Source: Spizellomyces sp. 'palustris' (lineage: Eukaryota; Chytridiomycota; Chytridiomycetes; Spizellomycetales; Spizellomycetaceae). From it: a stretch of DNA of 64,000 nt. This document shows positions 10,617-25,268 of this stretch, piece by piece (the first letter of the stretch is position 1; each line of letters begins with the position of its first letter). Location: positions 457,575-521,574 of the forward strand of contig QEAR01000004.1 in the NCBI GenBank assembly GCA_006535965.1, written 5' to 3'. The notes beneath the pieces were generated by a model. The model searched no databases. It was not told the DNA's origin and saw nothing but the letters and a program-made list of their open reading frames with translations. Position numbers and translations under genes: made by a program.

Positions 10617-12322
10617 TCAAAGCAATGCGATTCTCCTAACAGGGCTCCTACTTCTCTCCCTTTCCGTCGTGTGCGCTAAACACGGTACGGACAGTGTTAC
10701 TGGGCCAGACAAGGTGGCAGACCTGGCGGTAGAAAGACTCTCTGCATCGGCAGCCGCAGCGTGCAGAAAAGGGTTTGACGCGGCTACATGTGAGGAGTGC
10801 ACAATGGCCGCGGCGGGTGTAGCGGGTGTTATAAACATGTTGAATTCAGGTGGATCTGTATCGGGTATGTCCACCGCTTCAACGTCATCCTCCGCTGGTC
10901 CAACGGCTACCGCATCCCTAATCAGCGCAGGAATCTCCACAACAACAAGTCGCCGCCTCTTCTTTTTCTTGCCCATTGCATGGTTCCTCCAGATACTACG
11001 TCCCCGTTCTTCATCATTGTGTTGCGCACTCGCCGCATCACCACCAGGTTCAAACTCAATCCCTATTCGTACAATGTGAGAGATGGCCAATGTCTCCGTA
11101 GAGACGTCCGGTGCTGCTTCGGTCACATCAAGCAGAAACGGTAAAGAATGTCGTTGCTGCATGATTTGGTGTTGTGAGAGCTTGTACTTTATGGACGGTT
11201 TCGTCAGAGTAGATTCTTCCATGGCCGGTTTAAAAGACGGGAGGTTATCGAACGGGCAATCGTATCTAAATGATCGACGCTCGATGAGGTCGCATTCAAT
11301 TGTTCGCACTGATCCTACTTGTTCTGTCCCATCTTCGATACAGAGTTCGACTTTTATTTCGTTTTCGTCGCGAAGAATGGGGCGTGGTAGTGTGACGCTG
11401 TATATGAATTCCCCATCGGATGTTGGACCAGTGTACACTTCGTTTTTTCGTTCGATAACAAAGGGTCGCTCATCATAGTGTTGCGGCGACGGCTCGGCAT
11501 CAGCACGGGAGATCAACCTCGTTGGAGACGCAAAACTTTCGCCACTCAACGTCCTTGTCAAAGACGACCAGGTCTGACTCCCCTCCTCGACCGTCATCAA
11601 CGACCGCCGGGAAGACTGTCTCGAGTCCGTACTACTACTACTTCGCAACGAGTCACGGGTAGGGCTTCTGCCACGCAACCCGAACTTTGGAGTTCGGGCG
11701 GAAGGGGATACTGACCGGGTTTTGGACGTGGACCGAGCCCGTGCTGGAAAGCAGCGGCGAACGATTACGTCTTGGTGGCTTGTTACGGGGAAGAGGAGTT
11801 TGCGGTGCAGGGTGACAATTACTTTGTAGGATACTTCGCCATACGGAACCTTGAGAGTTGGTGGAACGTCGGATGGAAAAGGAATCGAAAAGGAAAATTC
11901 GTGGCTATCAAAAGGAACAAGGTTAAGATTGCTGCTAGAAAGCGCAATCGGGAAATGCCACAATAAACCATCACGAACCTCCCATCTCCCAAAGTCCTCT
12001 CCCCTTCCACTCCTTCCCAGAGAACCAACTCCTCCTTGACCAACTCCTTTTCCACAAACGGATTCGCAGGATGATACTCCTTTTCAATGCCAACAAGCCC
12101 CACCTCCACCCTATTGACAGTCGACGATCCCTTCACCTCCACTTGAACTCTCCCATGAATAAGAAGAGGCGGCGGATCGAGGAGTGCATCAAACTCTCTG
12201 TCTAGGACAATGTGGATTGCGTCCGGGCGGGAGGCAATGTAGGATATGTCTTGTGCATCGGGGGGAAGGTTTAGGGTCGGCGTGGAGAGGTGGATGGTAC
12301 AGCGCGGAGTGGGTCTTATCAT
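10617..12322 (-). CDS. Alpha-arrestin (ART-type trafficking adaptor)
   Basis: Two exons (10617-11934, 11979-12322) give 553 aa. The N-terminal arrestin sheet is visible (IHIVLDREF, LLIHGRVQVEVKG, VGLVGIEKEYH, then HEFSFSIPFPSD and VSYKVIVTLHRK). After a Ser/Arg-rich insert the C-terminal arrestin domain follows (NEVYTGPTSDGEFIYSVTLP, EIKVELCIEDG, ISHIVRIGIEF, KRRRLVVVEIPALI). Alpha-arrestins recruit HECT ubiquitin ligases to membrane transporters. The tail has PPEF, a near-miss to the PPxY ligand, but no perfect PPxY was seen. The start at 12322 was chosen because the frame upstream is hydrophobic and non-conserved. The intron begins GTTCGT. The last ~60 residues are low-complexity and overlap, on the opposite strand, an open frame with a signal-peptide-like start. 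Confidence 0.82.
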
Positions 12323-13457
12323 CGCGCGGAACACTACTATGGTTGCTTTGTGAACACTGTGGATGGGTTTGTATGCAGCAGGGCGGGAGATAAAGGTTGA
12401 AGCGTGGGCCCTCCAACTGTGTTCCTCAACAAAAGACCAGGTAAGGCCGCCAAAGGGACCGCAACAGGGTTTGCCAGGGTAACAAAGGCCAACAGGGCTT
12501 GCTGAAATCCAAGCTGCTGGCGAAAAGCGAGCTGGACTATGGTAAGAACGCACTTTTTCACACTCAAGATTTGGAATATGCTCACCCACCAGATGCAACA
12601 GAAAAAAAAAACGTACAAATAAAAAAAAGAACACTAAAGCCCAAAACACGGCCAAGTGTGGAAATTCACGCTTTCCGTCGTATTGGGACCGGCCGATTTA
12701 TAAAACACAACCGTGACCAATGTGTCCATACGTCAAACCTGCCAGGAAAAAAAAATGGAAAATAGTAGGAGAGCCGTAGTTTGACGGTTTCTGCCGCCAT
12801 GATCCTAATCCCTTGTGACTGAAAATGCAGCGTCTAACTATTCATTCCATCTATTTTTTTGTCAGCAACGCAGTTCGCGGCGTCAGTGTATTAGTAGGCG
12901 ACGACGAGCTTCCAGATGGAAACTGGCATGGCCACGTACTCGTATCCATTGCTATAGGCCTCTAGTCTTGCTCGCCACATTCTTTGCAGAAGGTCTGCTG
13001 GTTCTTACCTGTCAAACGATGCAGCCACCAGATATCTGACAATGATACGCAACGCTAAAATTGGGCATTCCATCGCCTGATCCCTATTGATGTCACAAGC
13101 ATTCCACATCCATAACATTTAAAATAGGATACCCTCGACCAGCTTACCTATCACTTGTGAGTTCCACCATGTCGGATACTATTCGTTTGAGCCGGATGGG
13201 CTGAGTTATACCCTAGGTGTCAAAATGTGACGTGAGCTGACATTTGCAATTCAAGACAATACCAGCTAAATGATATTAGTTTGTTAAAGTAGTTTCGAAT
13301 CTGATATACTAGTCTGCTCGCTCTCGGTGAACCATATATTGTGAAATCGAGAGATCCCCATTCTCTGTGAAGCTTACATCTAGGGAAGTCATGGGTTGAA
13401 TGTAAATGCTCGACAGCAACGACAGTTGTGCCAACGAGTCCTCCTTTTGATTGTCCA
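12323..13457. other. Intergenic region, nothing recognised
   Basis: About 1.1 kb upstream of the arrestin and downstream of the F-box-like gene. Only short non-conserved frames; no RNA gene seen. Confidence 0.4.
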
Positions 13458-13624
13458 TCATATAGCAGTCTCCGACTGCCTCCCAATCGTCCAGCCGGAA
13501 GCACCTCCATCAAAATAATCAAGTATCATTCCAAATTCCACTAAAAACCAAATCTCCATCCCATCCTTTTCTCGCATATTCCATCCATTCTTCAACAGCA
13601 CAATGTTATTCTCGTCATCTCCCA

Positions 13625-14230
13625 CTATGTACCATTGCAAGCATGCAACTGTCTCATGCATCGTACCCATGCTGAATTCAAAGATGCGTGGTGATCGGAC
13701 AAAGGGTATGTAAGGAAGAGCCATCGGTATAACTCATGAGGGTCACAGATATGGAGGAGGAGCTCCAGGAGGTAAGATCGGTCAAGGTATGGATTTTGAA
13801 AAGGGTTAGCGTTGTTGCATAATTCTTGTGATTTCAGCCTACAGTGTGGGATGGGTACGCATTCCGCCTGCCATATCTAATTGTTTTGCACAAACCTGAC
13901 AATCGACGGATGAAGATCATAATCTGCGATCATTGCCGTCTTGTTTATCACTGCCCGCGCCATCGCGTGCAAAGCTGTCGCCATGCTTTGCATCATCCAG
14001 CGTCGAAAGGTGCGATCATATAGGATTTGTTGAAACAGCTTGCAAACTGTTGCTAGTTGCAGATATTCAGATCCCGCCGCATGAACGATCAGATCTTCGC
14101 CGATCAGTTCCACGAGTATGTAATGGAGGAGGCAATACGGGAGTTTTAGAATGTTTGGCATGGTTTTAGAATTGGGTGACATGCCATCTTCCAGTTTTGG
14201 GCTGGTTGTCAGCAAAGGTACGACAGGCAT
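13625..14230 (-). CDS. F-box-like protein, C-terminal reading frame disturbed
   Basis: Exons 13896-14230 and 13625-13838 join in phase (GT..AG, 57-bp intron) to 182 aa. Residues ~27-80 resemble an F-box (LPYCLLHYILVELIGEDL, LATVCKLFQQILYD), the Skp1-binding module of SCF ubiquitin ligases. The assignment is moderate because the F-box is short and degenerate. The model stops at 13625, but another frame open down to 13458 encodes a more protein-like stretch (FEFSMGTMHETVACLQW, then IVLLKNGW). No GT..AG intron that I could find moves the reading from one to the other, so the locus either has a one-base error or frameshift near 13690-13730, uses an odd intron, or is decaying. The substrate partner is unknown. 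Confidence 0.5.
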
Positions 14231-14584
14231 CTTGCGTACCTGGATATGGAGGAAGACAGCAAATGAGAGCAGCGTGAAACCAGCGATAGCTTGAATAGCT
14301 TGAATAGCTTGTGGCGCAGTTGTGCTTTAAGCTTCCCTCCCAGCAGTTGAAAGCTACTAGGCAGATCGGAAGCTCTTTAACCCTGCGAGGTATGTGGGCA
14401 TACGAATCTTATAGCCCACCACGAAAGGATAAACAAATGCCCATAACGACATTTTATTTAATTCTATAACATGTGAACTCCCATTGCCCCGATTCCTTTT
14501 TCCGTATCAAGGTTGATGTTTTTCATGAGATTAGGAAATGTCATTATTCCTTGCCAATATCTAACACCATTCGTCACAGCCTCA
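14231..14584. other. Short intergenic stretch
   Basis: No gene seen. Contains a small tandem duplication of the type agcttgaat at about 14290-14310. Confidence 0.4.
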
Positions 14585-17500
14585 TCATGCCGCCAGTCCA
14601 CTGACAATTTTCCCTAGAGGTGAAGACCCTGACAATCCCGCATTGCTAGCCGCAGTGTTTTCGACCTGGCCTACAATACCTTCAGCCCCCGTCGCAAATA
14701 CGCTCTCCACAAAGCGCTCAAATGTCCATTTGGCCACTTTATGGCGTTCCGCAATCGTTTTTATATCCTCTCGCCTCGCCACAAATGCATGTCGATTGAG
14801 TGGAATGCCCACCACGTGCTTGTTCTGCTTTTGCATCGGATCACCAATGGCAAGTGCGGCTCGGTATGCATTCAGAGCCGTCTGGCGAACGAGGGGACCC
14901 AAGACTTTCTTGTTAACGACCATTTGGTTGTGGAGCGGGCCAAAGGATGGAACTTTGGCGTCCCGTAGAACTTCGACTGAGAAGAGTCCGTCCGTTCGGG
15001 GAGTGATGATGATTTGCGCATTTCCGAAATCGCCCCCAATTGTTCCCCGCCGATACTCACGGTGGTGTTCGTTCCACACAATGTGGACATGGTCATTTCC
15101 GATATGACGTTTCTACCATAGAACCAAAAACAAATCAGCAAATGAAAAGTAAAGAGTTTTTGGACTCACTACATCCTACCTTCTTCAACTGTTTCGGGTC
15201 ATTAGGGTCTGTAGGCATCTTTGTCACATCGTGGAAAAGCATCTCCAATGTTGAGGTACAATAGTAGGTCGCAACGCTTCCGTTTGCAAGACTTCGCTCC
15301 AAGCCGCCCAAAAATCCCGGGTGCGTAGCCAAATCAATCTAGCATGCGCAACGATTGTCAGTTCTGTACAGCCATGCATGATGTAAGCCTTCTGGACGTA
15401 CCTCCCAACCTAGACTAGACACAAACTCCTCGTACTCAACACTCCCGCGCTCGTTCCTGAAAACGCTTTGTTCATCCTCTTGTCCAGGAGCAACATAAAT
15501 AATGGCAAGTTTGATGGTTTCTCGCCTGGATGGTTAGATTAGTTGCAGGCTGCCGGAAATGCATAATAAACCACCATACCCATGCTTGCGATCCAGGACT
15601 TTGATGTCTCGATACAAAGCCGGAGTTTTCCCGAGCATATGAAAAGACCCAAACTTTAGCCCATCAAAGTCAACATGTCCCAAGTGACTCAGCAACAGCC
15701 GTGCACGCTGATACGGAGTTGCAGTGCGTGGGTGTGGGCCAGGTTTTACACGAATGTAGCTCTTGGTCGGTTCAACGGATTCAGACAGGATTGATTCTCT
15801 CTGTGAGTGTTGTGATAAGGGCCGCTGGGAGGTTTGCACATGTGGAACGGTTGCTCGACGACGTGGAGGATTGGAGCCCTCGGTGGCCATGTCGACAGGT
15901 GGTGGGTGTGGTTCGATACGTCGCACTTTTCCGTTTGTAACGTGTAATCGCTGAACTGTCTCTCCCAGAGAATCATAGACAAAGCATTCGGCACATTGGC
16001 GCTCGGCGTCAATTTGGCGCTGCAGCTGCTTGCCCATCTCGCCAACGGCATCTCGAGCGGGGGCGTGCAGTTCTGGTGGAACATTAAGGGGAGTGCTGTC
16101 CCGCAGAAGACAGTCTGGATGAGCTGTTCCAATACTTTAGGCAAGATAAATTAGTATCGTGGAACGTCCGGAAGCGCTTGATGTCGAACTTACTACTGAA
16201 GCAATTCGTCCAACATGTCCGCAGTCTCAGCGCCCGTGTTTTCTTTCCACTCAGGCATGGTTCCCTGCTCTCGTGCATATGTGACGGGATCACTACGGTA
16301 AAATTAAGTATCAGTTTCCGCAGTTATTGATCTCCATATAATCCAACAGATCTTACGGTACAAATCTTCTGACGTTCTCCTCGAAACTGATGTCGTCGGC
16401 AAGTTTCAGTGCTGATACAATCCCTTGATACCGACATGGATCTGCATCAAATCGGGCTGGAGCGTCATCCATGGATTCGTCAGAGAGATGAAGAGAATTT
16501 TGCCGTTCTGTTCTTAGTCTCATCTTCTGCAAGTCTTCGTAAAACAGGTATGTGTCCCAAGAATATCGACCAGTCATATCGCGAATTATGAGACGAGCTC
16601 GGGAGTCTGCGCATGATTCCAAACGCGGTGATCAGTATACGTGGCCATGCAAATCGCATTCGACATTGAAACACACTGCATCCTTACCCAGTGGGGTACG
16701 CCCCGGCATATCGATCACCGTGATCAGTGTGGTCTTGTTGTAAGTGAAGTACAGATACCGCTCGCCATCCTTCCCAGGCTCTTCAGTCAGGGCTGGGTCA
16801 ATTAGCTGACTGTGCCGATGTCCACAAGTGAGGTCCTATTAGACATAGCAGGGACGAAATCTGACAGCTAGCCTGCATCGTACCTTCCAAGCATGGCCGC
16901 ACCGCAAGGCTGTGCAAAGTTGTTTACATGGTGTATGATATGCGTCAGGACATTCTCAGCGGTCTCCTGTAGAGTTAGAGCATCAGTATATTTCCAACAA
17001 GTAACTGGGTTGACATCTGACGAACCATGATCAAGTTGGTATCGCCATCCTGATCATCAAAACTAGATTTTGCCGTAGGCTGGTTCGGTCCGTTAGTGAT
17101 AGCGCTCACTTCGGCTCGATCTATTGCGGTAGGCTTCCCGTCCGATATCATCATCGACCGTCGATCACGCGGGAAGGAAGAACTTCCCTCTCGCGCACCC
17201 ACACCAGTATTTACGAGGAATGGTGCAGCCTCGTGGATGCTCATTCGCGGTTTGCGGACTGATGACTGTATGGCGCGATCGGATTCAGACTTTGGACAAT
17301 CGTGGAGTTAATACTTTGTGAACTGCGATGCATAGGGAGGAACAAGTAGTCGCCACATACCCCCGATCCAACGCTTCCATGGCCTCCGTCAGAGGTACTT
17401 AGAGCATTCTCGATGACCTCAAACACCATATGCGCTATTTTAGGAACGGCCCACAGGTCTGGTGGAAGAATCATAACCCACTCAAGGAGGCAGTACAAGA

Positions 17501-20500
17501 GCCTGGATACGAGATAACCTGTATCAATTCTGTCAGTAACGGGCAAAGCGCGTAAAGACCATATTGAAAACTTACCGCGAACTTGTTTGCTGGTAAGGCC
17601 ATGTTGGAACAACATCTGCTCGGTTAATGCACCCACAATTTTCTCAACCACACCTTGAAGAATGGGCTATGACCAAATATATGCGAGTCAAAACCTTCAG
17701 ATATAGCTGTTTATTAGTGCTCTCTTATACGTACCTTATCAAGATAATTGACCAGCTTATAATTGTGAGCAAATAGTGTCAGCGCATCAGCAGCGGCATG
17801 CACGACTTTTAAGTTTGTTACAGTCAGATGATCGAGCAGCGTATTTAGGCAATCATCGACTACTTCTTTAACGGGTCTAAAAAGAAGGTTGAGCAAACAT
17901 ATGAAGGATGCTAAATGTCCGTTCCACTACCTTTGACACCCAATCATTTCCTCAAAGGCAAGCACACTTATACTCCACATCAATAGCGCCAAAGTTTCTG
18001 GATTTTTCTCATGGCGAGAAGGTGATCTCTCCTCTGTTATCAAGGCCAACAGTATGTCTTTGATTGTGAGTTTTATTTCTAAGAATGACATGGTCGGAGG
18101 GTCAGCGGTTTGCATATGGCCGAGGATGGGTATCGCTAGCTCCGGTGGCGGCACTTGCGCTTGCGGTGATGAAACAGTTGGGAACAGGTATCCCCCACCT
18201 TCTGGAGAGTGAGGTACAGAGGGGCGGAATTGAGAAGACGCTGGCATCGTCGGTGTAGCTAATCTGCTGGCTGCAGCGAGGGCTGCAGGAGATGGAGGTA
18301 GTAAAGTTGGACGTATTGATGTTGTCGTCGGTGATGCTTTATTGGCTGCTGCCCGCGCGGCCGCAGCAGCAGCGGCGGCTGCTATGGCAGCGGGAGATGG
18401 GGTGGGAGGTCGTGGTGGAGCTCCGAGATGGTTGGTACTGATGGGTCTGGGAGGTGTGACTTCCCGACGACTCAGCACGGATTGGGGTCGGGAGCCTTCA
18501 ACATACCCATTATAGTCCGATCCAATGTGCATTCCGTCTTTGCTAGACTGTCGCGACGGCTGCAAGGTTGGGGCTGTTTGAGAGGTTGACGACATGCGTC
18601 GTACTTGCATGTCGTCTTGCCTTCCGTAATGGTTTGAAACGGGAATCAGGGAAGAAAGAATGACAATCGCGTCCTGCCGAATTGACTCTGGGATATTCTG
18701 TGCATCAGCCTTCTGACCTCCATCAACGAACTGCAGATGCACTAATTTAGTACATGTACTCAAGGATATAGAGGTAGTTTACTTACCAGGTTCCGAATAC
18801 ATTTCATGAATGGCTGGATCAGGATATGGCTGCCTGGTAGGCCGAGAGTGAAGAGTTTTCGGCAATTTGCTAGAATGGCGTATACAACTTTCCTATCATC
18901 AGATGTAAAACCCTATGGACGGCCACGCGAGCATGAGATGGCATCTCACATGCTATATTTGACAGGGTGTCCGCTTACCTTTGCCAGGAGCCGGAAGAAA
19001 TGTGAAAAGTAATCCTCTGGGAATGGTTGATCGTGCCTACGACACATCATCCTACATATGCTCTCGTACGCAATGGCTCTGCCTTCTGCGTATTCGCTGC
19101 AGAGACAGACAGATCAGGACTTCCTCCAATTGACCATCAGAGAAGCCACAACTCAACTCACTCTCCTAAATCCGCAGCTTTGAAGAACCATGTTGCGAAT
19201 TGAAACAGAGGGGGCATGAGTATGACATCGCCCTCGTAAGGTTGGCTCATTCGTATCTTCCCAACATAAACACGAACTACTTGAGAAATAGGATGGGCCG
19301 CCAAGCAAGAGAAGTATGAGCTTACCTTTTCCAAAGTATCCCAAACAGCCATGAGGCAAGCAATAGCTAATGCATGATTTGAAGCCACCTAGCAATAGAA
19401 AGTGCAACGTGTTGTAAATATTCAATGAGCTCCATCCTGTTTGGGGGGATTCGCCGCTCTAGATACCCACTTGAATCTCGTTAACATCTCCCAACACACA
19501 GACAACATTCTTCCATGCAAACAAAGCCGTTTCTGCATCCCAGAAGGGAAGATGAGATAAATCTCCAAATTCCAGTATTGGCGAGCTTCGTTGTATATTA
19601 AGGATTGGAATGCGGCTGGGACTTGTAGCAAAACTTTCAGTTAGCAGTATTGCAGTGGCAGTGGCAAGTTAGGTGACGCTTACTTGTCAGCAGCTTCCAA
19701 GTGAACAGATATGCCGGTTTTCTTGTCATCCTTTGACTGGTGGAGTTGACCGTGAGTATAGTGAATCTAGGCACAAAAATACGAAAAACATAACTCACTG
19801 GAACCACGCCGGTCTCATTCTTCCTCCCAAGTGATCCGTCGGTGACTTCATCGCTTGTTCCAACACTGCCGGTTTTGGTGTCCCCCTCTTTGCTCCTCCC
19901 CGCCAATGATCCGATTGCCCATGCTTTCTCCGCAGGTCGCGGTTCTGGCGAGCTGACACCGCTTCTAGATGTACCATCCAAATCTGACTCACTCTTCGCA
20001 CCATGAAGAGTGTTGGATGTATCTGATCTGGTTCTGATTTGGGTACTCGTAATCTTTGGAGGACCTCCTGTGGAGTAAATGGATTGAGATCGATCGCGGG
20101 TCCGGGTCGGTCCCGATGATGTAGATGATGACGGAACAGTTTTGCTATGGGGAGTTACGGTGGTTGCACTTGTTGCACTGGTGGGCGTAGGCGCAACTGA
20201 CGGTTGCCGGGACAAATCGGTGTTGGAACCCACATCCAGATCGATGGAGTATACGTGGTGCGAAAGAATTCGCGTCAGCTTCATTGTGGTTTTCTAAGAA
20301 GAGTTGAACTTTGAATGCATGAACGAGGGTTAAGTACACGTAGCCAAACTGACCTCCCATTGTACAATGCATTCTCTCCAACGAGTACAACCTTTGATAA
20401 CTTTTCTCAGTGTTCGCCATATCTCATCCTCCCGGAGGCCGATTCGCACCCAGGTGCAGAACACAGTCTCCAGAAGCATATCCGCGATTTCGGCAGCCCT

Positions 20501-22782
20501 TGTAGGATTGTGAACGACCGCACAAGGATCGGCTTGGCAAAGGACTTGCGAGGTAATATCCAGCAGAGTTGAAGTCAAGGTGTGCCAGGTCGCGCGGGAT
20601 GGTGAAAGGTGGGTGGTGTCAAGTGTCAAGAAACGGTACAAAGAGAGCACTTCGTTTAAAATCGACATCTAAGTCATTGAACGGTGAGAGAGAGCATAGG
20701 AATCGTATCAGGGGATGCATTGCCGTACTTGGGAATCAATGTATTCCACACTATCCGGTTTCTCCAGGAACGCCAGTCGTAACGTTCGGATGTACCGCCT
20801 CAGGAATACATTCGGGTCAAAACCATCATCATCAGCCAGCTTCTCGTCTGAACCTGTGACCGATTGCCTCGCTGCTGGAAATCGAAGAAACGGCGGTCGT
20901 TCGTCGTTCTTTGTCAAGTAGCGCAAAAATGAGCTGTCTCGTTTAATCAAAAATGGTATAACTGCTGAAGTCACTTACAGGTAGATTACACCAAATCCTT
21001 ATGACTCCTATTGCACCACGAGTTACATCGCTCCATACATAGGGCAATAGCATTGCCTGTCGAAGCCACTCGTGGACCATGTCACGATTCGAGCCGTCGG
21101 TTCCGATAAGTAATGTCCGCAATGGGGAAGACGAAGACGAAGGGTCAGCAACGTGTCGTATGAGGAAGTTAATGAGACAGTGCAGTAACTGGGGAGGGCA
21201 AGTCGCGAATCCTTCAATAACCAGTTCTGATGGTTATTTTTCATGATAATTGCCCCAAACCATCAGCAAATATAATATATACCTTCTCCATCTTCAACTT
21301 CCATCCCGACCTTTCTCGCAACTCGAGGGAACAGCAGTCTCAAATAATATTTTTTAAAGATTTCCCACAAGAACTCCAATTTTGTTGACACAACCGCATC
21401 GTCCGTGCTGTCCTCAGAACGCCCCGTTGATGATGGCTCATTCCCGTATCGACCTCCAGAGGATCTTGTATCACTTATAGCATTCGTGATACTTTGCCTG
21501 ATGTCGCCAAAAGAGGGTGTTCGTGATGATAGTGAAGAAATAGTTCGAGATGCTGGTGCTGGCTGCATTGGAACCATAGGATCGGATCCTCCTGCAGCTA
21601 CCACAAGACTGTGTAGAATCTCTTCAAAAAGGTCGACAGAGTCGTAGGATGTGAAGGGAGTATTGCTCGGCAACAAGGATGTCTTGTCGATGGCTATTTC
21701 AATTGTTAAATAGAGTAACTAAGATGACACTTACACAACGTTTGACGTGAAACCTTTGGAAACACTTACAGCTATTCCCAGCACCCACACCAGACGAGCC
21801 GCTCATGAAAGTATGTACACGTCTCTCCCACTCGATGGGAGTCTGACCCAAGCGGCCTTTCCCTTCGCCCTTCCACTCACCAGGAGCCCCCCGCCCACTA
21901 TTGATTCCATCATCAACGGATATTAACCATCCCGTCACTTCATCTTCGCAGTCTCCTTTCGCCAGCTCGATAGGATGTGGTAAGGAAAATGCATCGAATA
22001 CAGCCAGTGGCATAGCATTCGCAAAGAGAGGCATAATTTCGCTTGATTCGCTAGTCTGACAGCCAAGATACATCAGAAGGAGACGAAATCCCTCTATACG
22101 CAGTTTTGGGTGATTCGTCGTTGCCAACAGCGTATGAAGTACTCCAACTATAAAATAGTATTTGTGAAAAACTTAGTCAGAGAGCTCTACGGACCTATAT
22201 TACCCACCAATGCTTCGCCGTTGCCATCCTGATCGCATCTTCTCTGGAAGGTACGCAAATATCTTTCTCAATATTTGCAAAATTCGCATCAGGTCGCTGA
22301 ATTCCTTGCTCGTAACTGGCAGGGGCTTCTCTGGCTTCTCTCGGGCTGGTGATATGGAATGTTAATATATCACTTCCAATGAGCTAGCGGAATACATCGA
22401 CTAATCAACTACTTACATTTGATTTTGTCTACTTGATGAGAAAAGCAGTCGTACATGACAGTGTAAACGGGATAGTCATGTTCCTGAAAGAATTTACATT
22501 GATCTTGCTCATTTGCGTTGTCTATACGGTGGAGAAGGATTAGATTTCGGGTCCGTAGGATTGAACTCTTCAAATGATACGATCGGATAGGGAAGTGGCC
22601 CCAAGCCCGCCACCGATTTTCCAGACCACATACCAACCCACATAATCTAATAGGTAAAATACTTTGTACTACGCACCTAAAAAATTCCACAAAGAACTTA
22701 ATCTCTGCTTCGCCTTCAACTTTTCATCCAAAAAGGGCTTGGCCCTCTTCAAAAGCTTCTCCATCCTTTTCTCGTCGCTCAT
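14585..22782 (-). CDS. Ral GTPase-activating protein alpha subunit (RalGAPA1/2-like, TSC2-related)
   Basis: I could trace 27 exons, all in phase, to 2144 aa, close to animal RalGAP-alpha. Exons (ascending): 14585-15112, 15180-15338, 15402-15525, 15580-16134, 16194-16292, 16357-16606, 16688-16809, 16884-16966, 17026-17289, 17361-17518, 17576-17666, 17735-17876, 17931-18730, 18787-18892, 18950-19096, 19162-19388, 19471-19621, 19684-19736, 19799-20293, 20354-20668, 20729-20908, 20979-21226, 21283-21693, 21770-22147, 22208-22345, 22417-22521, 22677-22782. The C-terminal Rap-GAP domain (about residues 1880-2090) shows [46 protein letters not shown] (with the catalytic 'Asn thumb') and [11 protein letters not shown]. 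The helical body carries family landmarks ([47 protein letters not shown]). A poly-Ala/Pro insert sits in exon 17931-18730. In animals the alpha subunit acts with RalGAP-beta to switch off Ral; no beta subunit is in this window. Confidence 0.93.
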
Positions 22783-23552
22783 GGTTGGCTATAAACTCTG
22801 GCTGCTGATGGTAGAGCAGCTCAACAATGTTGCTGAAAGGTCGATGTATACGGCTGCGTCCGGCGGGAGGTGTAAATGCTACCGAATTGGCCCGGCAATT
22901 ACGCACAATGACAGTAGAAAGGGTCCGTAAGGTTTTCGCCGGTTCTTACGGCGCTTATACTATTATCATTCTCTTATCAGCGTACATTGAGAAGAATGTT
23001 ATAACTTGACATTACAATGCACAGAGAGATGTCATTCGGGATCTTGACAAAGTGAACTTTGGAGACTCTAGGTCCGAAACTTCGCGTAATACGGCACGTG
23101 ACAAAACACGGTCGGTCACCTCCCGAGTTTCCAGCCTTACCCTTGTATTGTCAGAACGTTGGGCCACGCAAGCATATTGAAATAAAAAGTTGTGCATACT
23201 AAAGCTTCAATGGACAAGAAAAAATAAAGATAAAGAACACAGAACATCCATTACGCACGGCAAACAGAACATGTATATGGGGCAACTGTCACTTCCAACA
23301 TCAAATCTCCATGGTATCCTCTTCTGTGATTGCGCCAACCCCAATTGTCCTCGCTTCCGTTCCAACTCAACCTAAAGCCACACTATTTCCGCCACACGAC
23401 ATGAGAAGTCTTTGCTCGACAACAAAATCTATATATGGGGTGCAACAGATTCAAGGAGGATGTGTCAACATTTCCCTCGCCAACCTTCTCGAAATCATGT
23501 CACTAAAAGTAATCCACTATTTGAGATAAAGGGAACATCGCCATGGAATCAG
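22783..23552. other. Intergenic region between RalGAP-alpha and Rap1
   Basis: Both flanking genes are on the minus strand, so this holds the Rap1 3' end and the RalGAP-alpha promoter. A GCACGTGAC E-box-like site lies at about 23093. No other gene seen. Confidence 0.5.
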
Positions 23553-24674
<1,122 letters not shown>

Positions 24675-25268
24675 GGTTTGGTATTGAAATTACGCGAGAA
24701 ATGAAGAGGTGGGGACTGTCGACGTTGATGACGACGCGGTATGGACGGACTATAGTAACGTTCGATACTACAGCAGCGTGTAATGGTTGCAATCTATTCG
24801 TATGCAACAAGAACTGCGGTGATGCAAGCGATTAGCCGATGCGAACGCTTGTTTTCCACCACCATAGACACCCCAATGTCACGCCTCACAGGTTGCGCGG
24901 ATGCCATACCTACTGTGTACTCTTAAGAATCTCCTATGAGCGCCTCTCCAATAGGTTGGTCACTGCACGAAAACGTTGTCGCTGCTACGTACGTACAGCA
25001 ATAATACGGATTTACGCGGTAATGTCGGCTGGCCCGAGCGAGCAAAAAGCAGACTTTGAAAAATAAGGCGACAAGAGGGGGGGAGTAAGCAAGGCGGACT
25101 TTGCGGCCACTATGGAACCAGATATCCGGTAACGTGGCGGTGGCTGGAGGCTTCTGGAAGTGTGGCAAGTGAGGCGACTGGAAGGCACATGTGATTACAG
25201 CAGCGGGCCAACTATTGATAAACCCAAATATGTACAGCATTAGCAAATCGGTATACCGATGGCCTTTT
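24675..25268. other. Upstream region of Rap1 gene
   Basis: Presumed Rap1 promoter. At 25214-25232 it carries a partial match (ttgataaacccaaat core) to a segment of the dispersed repeat just to the right, suggesting a local duplication at the repeat edge. Confidence 0.4.

Noticed and set aside
11819-12655. Arrestin start at an upstream Met giving a hydrophobic N-terminus
   Set aside because: The added ~110 residues are Phe/Leu-rich then low-complexity, and arrestins lack signal peptides; the Met at 12322 precedes the first conserved strand.
19281-19325. An intron with GTAAGC donor inside RalGAP-alpha exon 19162-19388
   Set aside because: No acceptor restores the conserved frame, while read-through keeps it open; treated as coding.
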